Source: an uncultured Colwellia sp. (GTDB taxonomy: Bacteria; Pseudomonadota; Gammaproteobacteria; Enterobacterales; Alteromonadaceae). Taken from it: 64,000 nucleotides of DNA. The DNA lies in NCBI GenBank assembly GCA_913062815.1, contig CAJXWZ010000012.1, positions 62,001 through 126,000 of the forward strand, read 5' to 3'. This document shows positions 1-9,699 of this stretch, one piece after another; position 1 is the stretch's first letter, and each line of letters starts with the position of its first letter. Below the pieces are notes generated by a model. That model did not search any database, was not told where the DNA came from, and saw only the letters and a program-made list of their open reading frames with translations. The translations under genes were made by a program, and so were the position numbers.

Positions 1-41
1 TTAAATTTTCCCTTTTAAACAAGAGTTATTTGAGCTGTAAA

Positions 42-791
42 ATGAATGATACAAAATTTCATAATAAATTGAGCGCTGGTAGTCCGGCTTATTTACCTCT
101 ATACAAGCAAGTTGAAGAGTATGTTAAACAATTAATTGTTGAGCAGCGCTGGAAGGTTGGTGAAATTCTACCAAATGAGTTTCAACTAGCAGAAGAGTTT
201 AATGTTAGCCAAGGTACCGTTAGAAAAGCCCTTAGCGCATTAACTGACGCCAAAATTTTATATCGAAGGCAAGGTGTAGGCACTTTTGTTTCTGAGCATA
301 CCGGCCAGCAAGCGCTTTATCGTTTTTTTCCATTAGTTGCTGATGGTAAAAAGCCAGAATTGCCGATGTCTGAGACTATTTCGCGAAAAATTGAACTTGC
401 TCAAGGTGATGTTTTAGAAAACTTGCAACTGAAGCAAGGTGAAAAGGTCATTGTTTTATCACGCCGTCGGAAAATCGATAGTGAACTGTGTATCCTAGAA
501 GATATTTATTTGCCGGAAAAATATTTTGAAGGCATGATGGAAGAGCCTGAAATCCCTCATACGCTATACCATTTCTATCAAACTAATTACCGTCATACGG
601 TGCAAGATATATCTGATTGCATAAAGGCCATATTACCCACGAAAGCCGATGCTAAATCTCTGGGAATTAAGCCAACAGAGCCGTTATTACAGTTTACTCG
701 TTTGTCTAAGTCGTTAACGGGTCAATTAATTGAATTTCGTCAAACTCGTTGCCGCTCAGATAATTATCATTATTTAGTTAAATTCGATTAA
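42..791 (+). CDS. GntR family transcriptional regulator (HutC-like, UTRA domain)
   Basis: ORF 30..791 with N-terminal wHTH (PLYKQVEEYVKQLI...FQLAEEFNVSQGTVRKALSAL) and a C-terminal UTRA-like region; ATG at 42 preferred over TTG at 30. Confidence 0.9.
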   Translation: MNDTKFHNKLSAGSPAYLPLYKQVEEYVKQLIVEQRWKVGEILPNEFQLAEEFNVSQGTVRKALSALTDAKILYRRQGVGTFVSEHTGQQALYRFFPLVADGKKPELPMSETISRKIELAQGDVLENLQLKQGEKVIVLSRRRKIDSELCILEDIYLPEKYFEGMMEEPEIPHTLYHFYQTNYRHTVQDISDCIKAILPTKADAKSLGIKPTEPLLQFTRLSKSLTGQLIEFRQTRCRSDNYHYLVKFD

Positions 792-896
792 ATTTCTATA
801 AAGTCAGAGTTTCCATTCGGTTGGAAACTCTCATTCACCTCTTTGAAGCCATTAAACATCTATTCTCCAGTCTTTGTTGCTGTCTGCTATTATTTC

Positions 897-910
897 AAAT
901 AGTACTATTT
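897..910. promoter_or_regulatory. Perfect 14-bp palindrome AAATAGTACTATTT, candidate GntR operator
   Basis: Read directly between the GntR gene and the aldo/keto reductase gene. Confidence 0.4.
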
Positions 911-1029
911 CGAGATCTACAATTAATACAGTAAATTAAATAAATTTGTTATTCTCGCATTGACAAAACTTGTGTCTTATATAAGATATAAAATAAATAT
1001 TCGTAATAGATTAAGCTTTGAGGTTTATG

Positions 1030-1989
1030 ATGGCTGAAAATAAAATTCCCCCAGTAGGTTTAGGTTTATGGAAAATATCTAAAGATCAATGTGCTGATGT
1101 TGTATACCAAGCTATAAAAGTGGGATATCGCCACTTAGATAGTGCTTGTGATTATGGCAATGAAGTAGAAGTAGGTCAGGGGATTGCGCAAGCTATTAAA
1201 GAAGGTATCTGTAAAAGAGAAGAGCTATGGGTAACGTCTAAGCTGTGGAATACTTATCATAAAAAGGAACATGTTAAATTAGCATTAGAAAAAACCTTAG
1301 CTGATCTGAATTTAGACTATCTTGACTCATACCTAATACATTTTCCAATAGCACAACCTTTTGTGCCATTTGAACAAAGGTACCCGCCAGAATGGTTATT
1401 TGAGCCTGAAAGTGAAAATGCCAGCATGTTAACTGCGCCAGTACCATTATATGAAACATGGCAAGCAATGGAGGCATTGGTTGAAGACGGTTTAGTGAAA
1501 GAAATTGGTGTTTGTAATTATAATGCAGGTTTACTCAATGATTTAATGTCGTACGCGAAGATTAAGCCGTCGGCATTGCAAATAGAGTCACACCCTTACT
1601 TAACACAAGAAAAACTCATCCGTTTGGCTAAAGGTTATGGTATTTCGGTAACCACATTTTCACCGTTAGGTGCTTTGTCATATTTAGAGTTACAAATGGC
1701 AGATGCGCTTGAGTCTGTTTTGACACAGAATGTGGTCATTGCTGCGGCAAAAAGGGTGGATAGAACACCGGCTCAGGTTGTTTTACGTTGGGGAGTGCAA
1801 CGTGGTTGTGCAATTATCCCTAAGAGTACTAAATTGGCAAGGCTAAAAGAAAATATTGCCCTGTTTGATTTCGAGCTTTCAGAGCACGAAATGGAGGCTA
1901 TATCTTCACTGAATCAGAATCGACGCTTTAACGATCCTGGCGAATTTTGCGAAGCGGCATTTAACACCTTCTACCCAATTTATGATTAG
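1030..1989 (+). CDS. Aldo/keto reductase
   Basis: AKR motifs GYRHLDSACDYGNE, LDYLDSYLIHFP, IPKSTKLARLKEN; start likely ATG 1027/1030 rather than TTG 1018. Confidence 0.92.
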   Translation: MAENKIPPVGLGLWKISKDQCADVVYQAIKVGYRHLDSACDYGNEVEVGQGIAQAIKEGICKREELWVTSKLWNTYHKKEHVKLALEKTLADLNLDYLDSYLIHFPIAQPFVPFEQRYPPEWLFEPESENASMLTAPVPLYETWQAMEALVEDGLVKEIGVCNYNAGLLNDLMSYAKIKPSALQIESHPYLTQEKLIRLAKGYGISVTTFSPLGALSYLELQMADALESVLTQNVVIAAAKRVDRTPAQVVLRWGVQRGCAIIPKSTKLARLKENIALFDFELSEHEMEAISSLNQNRRFNDPGEFCEAAFNTFYPIYD

Positions 1990-2000
1990 GAGATAGAGTT

Positions 2001-2987
2001 ATGGCATATATAAGTAACATGGTTGCTGACTTAAAATTTGAAAAAAGTGAGTTTCCTAGCATTATTGTCAATGACGGTTCAGTTTCTACAATCGAACAAG
2101 CCAAGGCGTTTGTAAAAGAGCACCTTGAATTATTAGAGCAAGAGCTGTTTTGTACTGGTGCATTATTGTTTAGAGGGTTTCCCATTACCAGTGCTCAAAC
2201 TTACGACGAGTTCTTTTCAGCCTTTAATTATCCAAACTTTACCTACAAGGAGTCGCTTTCAAATGCGGTTCGGATAAATCATACCGAATATGTATTTACC
2301 GCTAACGAAGCTCCAAAGCATGTAGAAATATATTTGCACAATGAAATGGCTCAAACCCCAGTATACCCGGCGAAAATATCACTCTTTTGTGAGCAAGCTG
2401 CAGATAAAGGAGGAGAAACGGCTATTTGTCGTTCAGACTTTATTTATCAAAACTTAATAAACGTTGAACCTGAGTTAACTGAAAAACTTGAAAGAGTGGG
2501 GGTGAAATATACCACCTTAATGCCTGCAGAAGATAAACCTGAGTCAGGCCAAGGGCGTAGTTGGAAGAGTACATTAACGGTTGAAAATGCTGAGCAAGCT
2601 GAAGAAAAACTGAAAAATTTAGGTTACTCATGGCAATGGCTAGCAGATGGCTCGTTAAAAGCACAAACCTCGGCACTACCGGCAATAAGAATACTGTCTG
2701 ATGGTAGAAAAGTATTTTTTAATCAAATCATTGCTGCCTACATGGGCTGGAGTGGTGTAAGAGACAATCCCGATGTAGCACTTTGTTTTGGTGATGATAG
2801 CTCAATTAATAAAGCTTTTTTAGAGACAATTGTTAAGCAAGCTGAGTTGTTGACCTATGACATTGCTTGGCAAGATGGTGATGTGGCAATTGTTGATAAT
2901 AATATCGCTAAACATGGTCGTCGTCCTTTTGAAGGTGAGCGGAAGCGTAAAGTTTTAGTCGTTCTTGGCGCATCAGGTAAAAAATAA
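2001..2987 (+). CDS. TauD/TfdA-family Fe(II)/2-oxoglutarate dioxygenase (SyrP-like)
   Basis: LFRGFPI, HNEMAQTPVYPAKISLFCEQAADKGGETAICRS, DNNIAKHGRRPFEGERKRKVLVVL; 11 bp after the AKR gene. Confidence 0.88.
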   Translation: MAYISNMVADLKFEKSEFPSIIVNDGSVSTIEQAKAFVKEHLELLEQELFCTGALLFRGFPITSAQTYDEFFSAFNYPNFTYKESLSNAVRINHTEYVFTANEAPKHVEIYLHNEMAQTPVYPAKISLFCEQAADKGGETAICRSDFIYQNLINVEPELTEKLERVGVKYTTLMPAEDKPESGQGRSWKSTLTVENAEQAEEKLKNLGYSWQWLADGSLKAQTSALPAIRILSDGRKVFFNQIIAAYMGWSGVRDNPDVALCFGDDSSINKAFLETIVKQAELLTYDIAWQDGDVAIVDNNIAKHGRRPFEGERKRKVLVVLGASGKK

Positions 2988-3003
2988 ACACGAGTAATTT
3001 AAT

Positions 3004-3984
3004 ATGACGTATAAGCAGTTTTTACCTGGTGCCAGTATTGCCGTGATAACAGGCTTGGCTGCACTCTTTTTGAGTGAGCATTACGGAGCGCCGGCAATGC
3101 TTTTTGCCTTGCTATTAGGTATCGCTTTATCATTCTTATATGAAGAAACCTCATGCAAAGCAGGCATAGAATTCACCGCTTGTCATATTTTAAGAATTGG
3201 CGTCGCCTTACTGGGTCTACGCATAGCGCTAGATGATTTGTTCACCTTAGGTTGGCAAACTATTGCTTTATTAGCCGCGGCTATTTTCTCTACTATTGCG
3301 CTAGGTTTATTGTTAGCAAAACTCACCGGCCTGCGAAAAAGCTTTGGCGCACTTACCGGTGGCTCTGTCGCTATCTGTGGCGCCTCGGCGGCAATGGCAA
3401 TTACTGCGGTATTGCCCGAATATAAAGATAAAGAGCGTGATACATTACTTACCGTAATCGGTGTAACGTCATTATCAACAATTGCTATGGTTGTTTATCC
3501 TATTGCAGTAACTTATTTCGGTCTTGACAGTATGGACGCGGGGTTATTCTTAGGTGGCACTATACACGACGTTGCTCAAGTGGTTGGTGCAGGCTTTTCT
3601 ATTTCTGAAGAAACTGGCAATACAGCAACTTTAGTGAAACTTGTGCGCGTTAGTATGTTAATGCCTGTTGTATTGATCATGTTACTGGTAATAAAGCGAT
3701 TTCATCAAGGAGATACTTCAACAGGCAAAGCTGCAAAAGTGCCTGGGTTTTTAGTCGCCTTCATTGTTTTGATGATAATAAATTCGTGTTTTGAATTGCC
3801 TGCTTTGGTAACAGAATCGGCAACTGAAGTTTCCCGTTTTGCTTTGATTATTGCAATAACTGCGATTGGTATGAAATCAAACCTAGCTAAGCTGGCTTCA
3901 GTAGGCATGTTGCCGATATTTTTAATGGTGATGGAAACTTTATGGATCGCCGCGTTTATTTTGGCCGCTATTTTCATTTTATAA
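3004..3984 (+). CDS. YeiH/UPF0324 family putative sulfate exporter (integral membrane)
   Basis: Multi-TM protein with LRIGVALLGLRIALDDL, GGSVAICGASAAMAI, GTIHDVAQVVGAG motifs. Confidence 0.9.
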   Translation: MTYKQFLPGASIAVITGLAALFLSEHYGAPAMLFALLLGIALSFLYEETSCKAGIEFTACHILRIGVALLGLRIALDDLFTLGWQTIALLAAAIFSTIALGLLLAKLTGLRKSFGALTGGSVAICGASAAMAITAVLPEYKDKERDTLLTVIGVTSLSTIAMVVYPIAVTYFGLDSMDAGLFLGGTIHDVAQVVGAGFSISEETGNTATLVKLVRVSMLMPVVLIMLLVIKRFHQGDTSTGKAAKVPGFLVAFIVLMIINSCFELPALVTESATEVSRFALIIAITAIGMKSNLAKLASVGMLPIFLMVMETLWIAAFILAAIFIL

Positions 3985-4353
3985 AAATCTAAGCTCAATA
4001 AGTTTACGCGTTTTTATGAGTGGCTAATCTGAATTATCTATACTCACTTGCGATTAAATCATCGTAAGTGTCTTTGGGGTGAAACCATACCCTGCCTGTG
4101 TTTATCCCACACTAAATCAACCATCACTACTCAATTAGCTATTATCCATTTTAATTACAAAAGTAATTAGAAAAATTATTCTTTCTACATAAGTCTAGAG
4201 AAGTTGATGTTTTATCATGTGATTTTCAAAACTAAACTATACTTAGCAATTGGTGGAGTAGGTACATTAGCGATTATATTTATCGCTACAAATTTTCATC
4301 GTGAAATCATTGCTACTTATAGTTACTAACAGCAGCAGTTTAAGACATGAACG

Positions 4354-5196
4354 TTGAGTGGAAGGCAAACGACATTGAAGTGTACTATATATTTTTTTCA
4401 GATAATGATATTGATATTATGCTGTACAAACACTTACTCTAAAGAAGTGCGTTTGGAAATATCTAAGGTAACTGATTCAGCCGGTCACCATCTTTTTTAT
4501 CATGAGCTACTCACGACGGCGCTCAAAGAAATAGGGCATACGCCTATTTTAACCGTGAGTAACACGCCGCATTTAAGAAGCAAACAATATTTAGATTCAG
4601 GAATTACTTCCATATTTTGGATGTTGGAAACTAAAGAAAGAAACCAACGCTATATACCTATTGAAGTTGGGCTTACCGATGGCTTGATTGGTAAGCGTAT
4701 TTTGTTAATTAAAAAAGGTGAACAATCTCACTATGATAAGGTGAAAAATCTAGATGACTTTAGAGGACTAAATTTAACTGCGGCGATGGGATTGAAATGG
4801 TTTGATGCTAAAGTTTGGCGTGCTAATCATTTAAAATACAAGGAATTTATTGGTAACTGGGCATCGCTTTTTAAAATGTTAGAAAAAGATAGAGGCTTTG
4901 ATTATTTTGCGCGCGGCGTAAACGAAATTATTTCAGAAGCCAAGTTGCATTCAGGCTTAGCAATCGAACAAAAGTTACTGCTTATTTATGAGCGTGACTT
5001 TCGTTTTTATTTAAGTAAAACAGGCCCAAATGCAGGGGCGCAATATAAAGACATTATTGCTAGCGCCATGATTAAAGCAAAAGAAAGTGGTCTAATTACA
5101 CGACTGGTGAACAAATATTGGGGCAATGATATTAAGTCTTTACATTATGATGAGAGGATAAAAATTTACTTAGATTCACCTTCCTCAGACGATTAA
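4354..5196 (+). CDS. Periplasmic substrate-binding (SBP_bac_3-like) protein, orphan
   Basis: N-terminal hydrophobic segment; LEISKVTDSAGHHLFYHELLTTALKEIGHTP...; no ABC permease or ATPase nearby. Confidence 0.6.
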   Translation: MSGRQTTLKCTIYFFQIMILILCCTNTYSKEVRLEISKVTDSAGHHLFYHELLTTALKEIGHTPILTVSNTPHLRSKQYLDSGITSIFWMLETKERNQRYIPIEVGLTDGLIGKRILLIKKGEQSHYDKVKNLDDFRGLNLTAAMGLKWFDAKVWRANHLKYKEFIGNWASLFKMLEKDRGFDYFARGVNEIISEAKLHSGLAIEQKLLLIYERDFRFYLSKTGPNAGAQYKDIIASAMIKAKESGLITRLVNKYWGNDIKSLHYDERIKIYLDSPSSDD

Positions 5197-5371
5197 TTCG
5201 CCGCTTTTTACCTACTAAAAATCTTTGTCTAACGATGACCGAATGTAACCTTATATTTCAAATATTCATTTCGTCGCAAAATAAATGCCACTTAACTCAA
5301 CCTTTTTAGTTTTTGACACGTCTTTACTTATAATGCTTCGAATAAAAAAATATTATAACTAGGATGGGATA

Positions 5372-8300
5372 ATGAACCTTACCCGTGCCGCCTTAAAAAA
5401 CCCTGCTGCCATTATTGTTATCGTCGCTTTAGTCATGGTATTTGGTTTAATGAGTGTTTTTAAACTACCCATACAATTAACCCCTGATATTGAACAACCA
5501 CAAATTAATATATCTACTGGCTGGCGCAGCGCGGCTCCAGCGGAAATGGAATCGGTTATCATAGAGCCGATTGAAAACGTGGTTAAAAATACTCAAGGTG
5601 TAACGAAAGTTACTACTAATATTCAACGTGGTTTTGGCAATATTACCCTAACGTTTGATGTGGGTGCTGATATGCAAAAAGCCATGCTTGATGTAATCAA
5701 TAACCTCAATCAAGCGCCACCTATTCCGTTAGATGCGTTCGACCCAGTAGTCTCTGCTGGAGGAGGCAGAGGCGGCCCTAATACCGCATCTTTGATGATT
5801 AAAACCCTACCTGATAATCCGACGCAAGATTTAGGTAAATACCAAAAGCTGATTGAAGATGTGGTACGGCCGAGATTTTCTCGAATTCAAGGTATGGGGC
5901 AAGTCAATTTGCAAAGCCACCGTCCAAGAGAATTAAGGATCACCTTTGATCCGCTACGTACCGCTTCGCTTGGCTTGTCGCTATCGGATATTAGTTCAAC
6001 TATTTCACGCGCTAGTGATGTATCTGCTGGTGTAGCTAATGTCGGTAGACGCCAATACACGGTGCGTTTTTCTGGGCAATATGATGTCAGTAATTTAACT
6101 GAGATGATTGTAGGCTATAGCGGAGAACGTCCTATTTATTTAAAAGACATTGCCACCGTTGAAAATACCTTAGTGGACCGCTTTGGCTTTAACATGCGTA
6201 GTGGCCAACCTTCATACTACTTTACTTTGAAGCGTCAAAACGACGCAAACACCGTGGCGCTTTTAGATGAAATAAATGTTGCAGTTAAAGAGTTGAATGA
6301 TGGGCCAATGAAAGCAGCAGGGCTAGTGATTGAGCTAAGTTTTGACTCTTCAGTACATATTCGTAATGCATTGAAACTAGTGCAAAACAATCTAGGATTA
6401 GGCATTGCCTTAGCCTTAATTATTCTTTGGTTGTTTTTACGGGGCTGGCGAAATATCTTAATTATCGCCGTTACTATTCCTATCTCTTTAATGGTGGCTT
6501 TTGTTGCCTTAAGTATTTTCGATAGAAGCCTTAATGTGATTTCGCTTGCTGGTTTGGCTTTCTCTGTGGGTTTAGTACTTGATGCTGCGATTATTGTTCA
6601 AGAGAATATAGTGCGACTACGTGGTTTAGGGATGGACGGTAAAAAGGCAGTGCTGCGAGGCGCTTTGCAAGTAACAGGCGCATTGTTTGCGTCTACCGCG
6701 ACCAGCGTCGCAATATTTTTACCTATTTTGTTCATGGCTGGTATTGAGGGGCAGTTATTTTCTGACTTAGCACTGACGCTTTCTATTGCAGTTATCGCTT
6801 CACTGGTAACGGCAATTACCATATTGCCTATAGCGAGTCATTATTGGCTTAAATCTCAAAATGACCGTGACCCTTTTGCTCATTACTGGGAAAAACTCAC
6901 CAGCTTAGTGATGCGCTTAACCAATACTCAAACAAAACGGTTAAGCTGGATTTCGTTTTTGTTGGGCGGCTCTATTTTAGTTATCGTTTTATTGATGCCG
7001 AAAACTGATTTTATGCCGCGTGCTCCTATTGATGGGTTTTTCTTTAGTCTCAATTTACCCCCAGGTGGTAATGTTGATTTTATTGAAAAAGAAGTGGCAT
7101 CGCTGGTTAAAGAGAGGTTATCTCCGTATCTTTCGGGTGACAAGTTGCCAAAAATTAAAAGTTATAACTTTTACTCTTTTGGTGCCGGTGCTACCGGTGG
7201 TTTTATTTATGCCGATGACCCAACCCGAGTCGAAGAGTTAATGCAGGTCATTCGCACTGAAGTATTAGGTGGCTTGCCAGATACGCAAGTCTTTTTATTT
7301 AGGGGCTCAATGATAAATGTCTCAGGTGGCGGCAATGGTCGCACTGTAGAGATTAACGTACAGGGACCAGACATAGAAAGTTTAATGTCAGTGGCACAGG
7401 TTGGGATAGATGCCATTAATGAAAGCATGCCAGGTACGACAGCATTTCCAAATCCTGGATTAACGTTGTCAGAGCCTGAATTGAAACTCACTCCCAAAGA
7501 TCAACGGATAACCCAAGCGGGTTTAACACGTCGTGATGTGGCAAATGCCATTCGCGCTTATACCAGTGGCTTATTCATAGGTGAATATTTTGATGGTAAC
7601 GATAGAGTCAATGTTATCTTGCGTGGTGAACAATGGCAGACGCCTGACGAACTGGCTGCTTTGCCTATACATTCGCCTTTAGCAGGAGTACAAACCATAG
7701 GTGAACTAACGTCTCTGTCAAGAACGGCAGGTCCTACAAGTTTAAGACGTGTTGATGGCAAAAGAACCATTAGTATTCAAATATCTCCGCCGGCAACCAT
7801 GTCACTAGAAGAGGCATTAGTAACACTGAATGAAAATGTTATACCGATAATGAAAGCTCAGCTTCCTGTTGAAGCGTCTATTCAGCTCAGTGGTAATGCC
7901 AATAAAATGGCGGCGGCTATTAGCGATATGATCAAAAACTTCGCTTTGGCACTCGTGATATTATTTTTACTTATGACGGCATTATTTAAATCGCCTAAAG
8001 ACAGTTTATTAGTTTTGCTCGTAATGCCATTAGCGGTTGCCGGTGGTGTTGCAGGGCTCAATCTATTGAACTTAGTGACTTACCAATCACTCGATTTATT
8101 AACCATGATAGGTTTTATTATTTTGCTTGGTTTAGTGGTAAATAATGCCATATTGATTGTTGACCAAACGAGGCAAGCTGAAAAAGACGGCCTTTCTAGA
8201 AGGCGCGCTGTTGCTCAAGCAATTCGTATTCGTGCAAGACCTGTATATATGAGTACATTAACAAGCTTGTTTGGCATGTTACCTTTAATGGTTATGCCGG

Positions 8301-8500
8301 GCGTAGGTAGTGAAATATACCGCGGCTTAGCAACTGTGATTGTTGGCGGTATGTTCACTAGTGCTATTTTCACCTTAGTACTTTTCCCTAGCTTATTAAG
8401 GTTTGGTGAAAAGTCATCAAATGAGCAAAGTAATTTAGGAAATAATATCGAAGATTTGCAATTGGACACTAAATCTTCATTACAAGCTCGAGTCAGCTAG
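5372..8500 (+). CDS. RND efflux/transport permease (AcrB/MexB family)
   Basis: 1042 aa; FKLPIQLTPDIEQPQINISTGWRSAAPAEMES, GLAFSVGLVLDAAIIVQENIVRLR, IGFIILLGLVVNNAILIVDQTRQAE. Confidence 0.95.
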   Translation: MNLTRAALKNPAAIIVIVALVMVFGLMSVFKLPIQLTPDIEQPQINISTGWRSAAPAEMESVIIEPIENVVKNTQGVTKVTTNIQRGFGNITLTFDVGADMQKAMLDVINNLNQAPPIPLDAFDPVVSAGGGRGGPNTASLMIKTLPDNPTQDLGKYQKLIEDVVRPRFSRIQGMGQVNLQSHRPRELRITFDPLRTASLGLSLSDISSTISRASDVSAGVANVGRRQYTVRFSGQYDVSNLTEMIVGYSGERPIYLKDIATVENTLVDRFGFNMRSGQPSYYFTLKRQNDANTVALLDEINVAVKELNDGPMKAAGLVIELSFDSSVHIRNALKLVQNNLGLGIALALIILWLFLRGWRNILIIAVTIPISLMVAFVALSIFDRSLNVISLAGLAFSVGLVLDAAIIVQENIVRLRGLGMDGKKAVLRGALQVTGALFASTATSVAIFLPILFMAGIEGQLFSDLALTLSIAVIASLVTAITILPIASHYWLKSQNDRDPFAHYWEKLTSLVMRLTNTQTKRLSWISFLLGGSILVIVLLMPKTDFMPRAPIDGFFFSLNLPPGGNVDFIEKEVASLVKERLSPYLSGDKLPKIKSYNFYSFGAGATGGFIYADDPTRVEELMQVIRTEVLGGLPDTQVFLFRGSMINVSGGGNGRTVEINVQGPDIESLMSVAQVGIDAINESMPGTTAFPNPGLTLSEPELKLTPKDQRITQAGLTRRDVANAIRAYTSGLFIGEYFDGNDRVNVILRGEQWQTPDELAALPIHSPLAGVQTIGELTSLSRTAGPTSLRRVDGKRTISIQISPPATMSLEEALVTLNENVIPIMKAQLPVEASIQLSGNANKMAAAISDMIKNFALALVILFLLMTALFKSPKDSLLVLLVMPLAVAGGVAGLNLLNLVTYQSLDLLTMIGFIILLGLVVNNAILIVDQTRQAEKDGLSRRRAVAQAIRIRARPVYMSTLTSLFGMLPLMVMPGVGSEIYRGLATVIVGGMFTSAIFTLVLFPSLLRFGEKSSNEQSNLGNNIEDLQLDTKSSLQARVS

Positions 8501-8533
8501 AGCAAAATAGCTGGTACTCAGCGAGGATAAATT

Positions 8534-9625
8534 ATGTTAAAAAAATTATGGTTAAAAAAAGTGATGCCATCAAAGTCAATATTGAGACGGGTTTTGTTTG
8601 GCTCGGCTTCTTGCTTGTTGGTTGTTAGTCAATTTGCTACTTCGGCGCAAGCGCCAAAAAGACCTGTAAAGGTTGATACGGTGACTGAAGTTTCATTAGC
8701 AGCAACTGCTAACCTTATGGGCACGCTGCATAGTCGCTCTTTTGTTAATATTACCGCCGGCGTTAGCGGTCGTTTAGACTGGTTACAAGAACCGGGAACT
8801 ATGGTTCAGGCAGGTGAAGTGCTAGCTAAAATGGATTTACTGCCCCTGCAATTGAAACAAGCGGAGCAACAAGCACAAATTAAGCGAGCTAATATTAATT
8901 CTCGTTATTTTAAAAATGAGTTACAACGACTAGAAAAATTGAGAAAAAGTAATTCTGCCTCTCAGTTTCAACTTGATCAAACGAAATCTCAATATGAGTT
9001 AGCTCAAACTGATTTAGAAATAGCAAGGTTAAAATTAAAGCAGTTAGAAGATGAGCTTTCCCGCGCGACAGTTAAAGCTCCATTTAATGGCGTTGTAACG
9101 GCGCGTGTTGTTCGTGCAGGAACCGATATAAATCGAAGTGACATTTTATTGAAGTTACTTGATACCGAGCATTTAGAAGTTCGCTTATTTGTACCGGTTA
9201 AATATTTAGCTTATGTGCGCAAAGGATTAGCGTTAAACCTAAAAGCAATAGGGCAAGAGATTTCGACAGAAGTTACTGCTGTTATTCCCAGTACAGATCC
9301 TCGCTCACAAACGTTCGAAGTGAGAATTCAGCTCCCTGAGCATTTAAATGAGTTTTGGACTGCAGGGCAATTAGTATCTGTAGCAGTGCCAATTCAAGGA
9401 GCTAGTCCTAGTTTAACTATTCATAGAGATGCATTAATTTTACGTAAAGATGGTACGTTTGTCGTCAAGGTTGATGAGCAAAATAAAGCGCACAGATTAC
9501 TGGTAAAAGTAGGTAAGGGTACCTTCGACAGAGTGGCAATTCAGGGAGACTTACAAAGCGGAGACAGGATAGCTATTCGTGGCGCAGAAAGGCTCAAAGA
9601 AGGACAAAGTGTCGTTGTGCAATAG
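8534..9625 (+). CDS. RND efflux periplasmic adaptor (membrane fusion protein)
   Basis: Signal region, biotinyl-lipoyl-like barrel and alpha-hairpin (VNITAGVSGRLDWLQEPGTMVQAGEVLAKMD; ATVKAPFNGVVTARVVRAGTDI). Confidence 0.92.
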   Translation: MLKKLWLKKVMPSKSILRRVLFGSASCLLVVSQFATSAQAPKRPVKVDTVTEVSLAATANLMGTLHSRSFVNITAGVSGRLDWLQEPGTMVQAGEVLAKMDLLPLQLKQAEQQAQIKRANINSRYFKNELQRLEKLRKSNSASQFQLDQTKSQYELAQTDLEIARLKLKQLEDELSRATVKAPFNGVVTARVVRAGTDINRSDILLKLLDTEHLEVRLFVPVKYLAYVRKGLALNLKAIGQEISTEVTAVIPSTDPRSQTFEVRIQLPEHLNEFWTAGQLVSVAVPIQGASPSLTIHRDALILRKDGTFVVKVDEQNKAHRLLVKVGKGTFDRVAIQGDLQSGDRIAIRGAERLKEGQSVVVQ

Positions 9626-9648
9626 ATTGCGACCGCTTTTATATAAGC

Positions 9649-9682
9649 AAAGTGACAACTTAACTTGTTAAATTGTCACTTT
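9649..9682. terminator. Stem-loop between convergent genes
   Basis: AAAGTGACAA ... TTGTCACTTT inverted repeat. Confidence 0.6.
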
Positions 9683-9699
9683 CATTGAGCTTATCTTCT

